NCBI RefSeq assembly: GCF_001429395.1
Contig: NZ_LMJT01000003.1
Coordinates: 26,967-90,966, forward strand
DNA: 64,000 bases
DNA from: Allobosea sp. Root381
GTDB lineage: Bacteria > Pseudomonadota > Alphaproteobacteria > Rhizobiales > Beijerinckiaceae
Direction: 5' to 3'
The position numbers and the translations under genes were made by a program. Shown piece by piece: positions 63,384 through 64,000 of the stretch. The notes under the pieces are model-generated. The model saw only the letters and a program-made list of their open reading frames with translations. It searched no databases and was not told where the DNA came from. The number at the start of each line of letters is the position of its first letter. Position 1 is the first letter of the stretch.

Positions 63384-63986
63384 ATGACCCGCCCCCCCGC
63401 TTCGCCCCGGGCGTGGCAGCGCATGCTGTCGGGCCGCCGGCTCGACCTGCTCGACCCCTCCCCGCTCGATGTCGAGATCGAGGACATCGCCCATGGCCTC
63501 GCCCGCGTCGCGCGCTGGAACGGCCAGACGAAAGGGCCGCACTCCTTCTCGGTGGCGCAGCACAGCCTGCTGGTCGAGGCCATCGCCGCCCATCTCAATC
63601 CGGGCTGGTCCGATTCCTGGCGCCTGATGGCGCTGCTGCACGACGCGCCGGAATACGTCATCGGTGACATGATCTCGCCGTTCAAGGTGGTGATGGGCGA
63701 CGCCTACAAGGGCGTGGAGACGCGGCTGCTCGGCGCGATCCATCTGCGCTTCGGCCTGCCCGCGGCACCGCCGGCCCTGCTTAAGCGCAAGACCAAGGAG
63801 GCCGACACCATCGCGGCCTTCTTCGAGGCGACGGAGCTGGCGGGCTTCGACCGGGAGGAGGCTTTACGCTTCTTCGGCCGCCCGCAGGCGCTGCCGCGCG
63901 CCGTCATGGCCCTGCTGGAGCCGTTCGACACGCAAGCCGCGCAGGACCTCTTCCTGGCCCGCTTCGCCGCGCTCGCCTCGGTCTGA
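63384..63986 (+). CDS. HD-domain hydrolase (YfbR-like)
   Basis: 200 aa from the ATG at 63384, 2 bp after tag. An HD phosphohydrolase: WNGQTKGPHSFSVAQHSLLV, LMALLHDAPEYVIGDMISPF, KTKEADTIAAFFEAT. YfbR-type enzymes dephosphorylate 5'-deoxynucleotides, which fits a nucleotide/DNA-maintenance operon with tag; the exact substrate is unproven. Confidence 0.88.
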   Translation: MTRPPASPRAWQRMLSGRRLDLLDPSPLDVEIEDIAHGLARVARWNGQTKGPHSFSVAQHSLLVEAIAAHLNPGWSDSWRLMALLHDAPEYVIGDMISPFKVVMGDAYKGVETRLLGAIHLRFGLPAAPPALLKRKTKEADTIAAFFEATELAGFDREEALRFFGRPQALPRAVMALLEPFDTQAAQDLFLARFAALASV

Positions 63987-64000
63987 GCGGCTCAAAGCAT

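Noticed and set aside
1..64000. CRISPR array, rRNA operon or plasmid origin
   Set aside because: No regularly spaced direct repeats, no rRNA-like sequence and no replication or partition genes were seen; the only ParB-like domain is fused to a phage methylase.

Overview
The window is high-GC and dense, with ATG(A)-overlapping operons, many ABC-type solute-binding proteins, LysR regulators, FixJ-type signalling and small YVYADP-type lipoproteins. Together these point to an alphaproteobacterium, probably Hyphomicrobiales (a Bosea-, Methylobacterium- or Bradyrhizobium-like genome). That placement is inference from gene style; there is no rRNA or tRNA gene in the window to anchor it.

Layout. (1) 0.25-8.4 kb, minus strand: an envelope/sulfatase module with a DUF1254/DUF1214 protein, an exported HAD hydrolase, a formylglycine-generating enzyme (FGE), two outer-membrane beta-barrel proteins, two small lipoproteins (one frameshifted) and a Cys-type sulfatase. 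It is divergent from (2) 8.7-12.1 kb, plus strand: a hybrid-sensor histidine kinase, a FixJ/LuxR response regulator and a lone receiver protein. Palindromes lie in the shared promoter region. (3) 12.3-18.5 kb: a scarred, mobile-element-rich stretch with a minimal tyrosine recombinase, remnants of DUF3300/DUF2950, a decarboxylase and an AspT-type antiporter, one intact AI-2E-family permease, and an IS91-like element with a frameshifted transposase plus its own recombinase. (4) 19.0-26.5 kb, minus strand: a LysR-headed catabolic operon with a Pot/Fbp-type ABC importer, a divergent amidohydrolase-fold protein and an acyl-CoA ligase. (5) 26.7-34.0 kb: an IS3 scrap, an isolated phage packaging module (ParB-methylase, DUF5681, TerL), small orphan genes, a second DUF1254/DUF1214 gene and a 3' scrap of cysK.

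(6) 34.0-50.3 kb is the most interesting stretch. It is a sulfur-flavoured amino-acid salvage region: two MsnO8/NtaA-type flavin monooxygenases, a GNAT, a fused permease-ATPase with two paralogous binding proteins and a sarcosine-oxidase-like flavoenzyme, divergent from a CysB-like regulator. It is followed by a DUF3088 gene split by an amber codon, a second paralogous GNAT, another LysR gene, a MetC-like C-S lyase, a lone AapJ-like binding protein, an MFS exporter and a VOC protein. The content matches the logic of the Bacillus ytmI/cmo/snd pathway for S-alkylcysteines and 2-succinocysteine (N-acetylate, oxidise the C-S bond, recover cysteine), but no M20 deacetylase is visible here.

(7) 50.6-53.0 kb: a surface-polysaccharide acyltransferase and an O-antigen ligase/polymerase. 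(8) 53.2-59.6 kb: two Gfo/Idh/MocA oxidoreductases tail to tail and a complete ABC importer under a palindromic operator. (9) 59.6-64 kb: housekeeping genes (2H phosphoesterase, dihydroorotase, YgfZ, Tag, HD hydrolase) with dispersed palindromic repeats between them. No CRISPR array, rRNA or tRNA was found.
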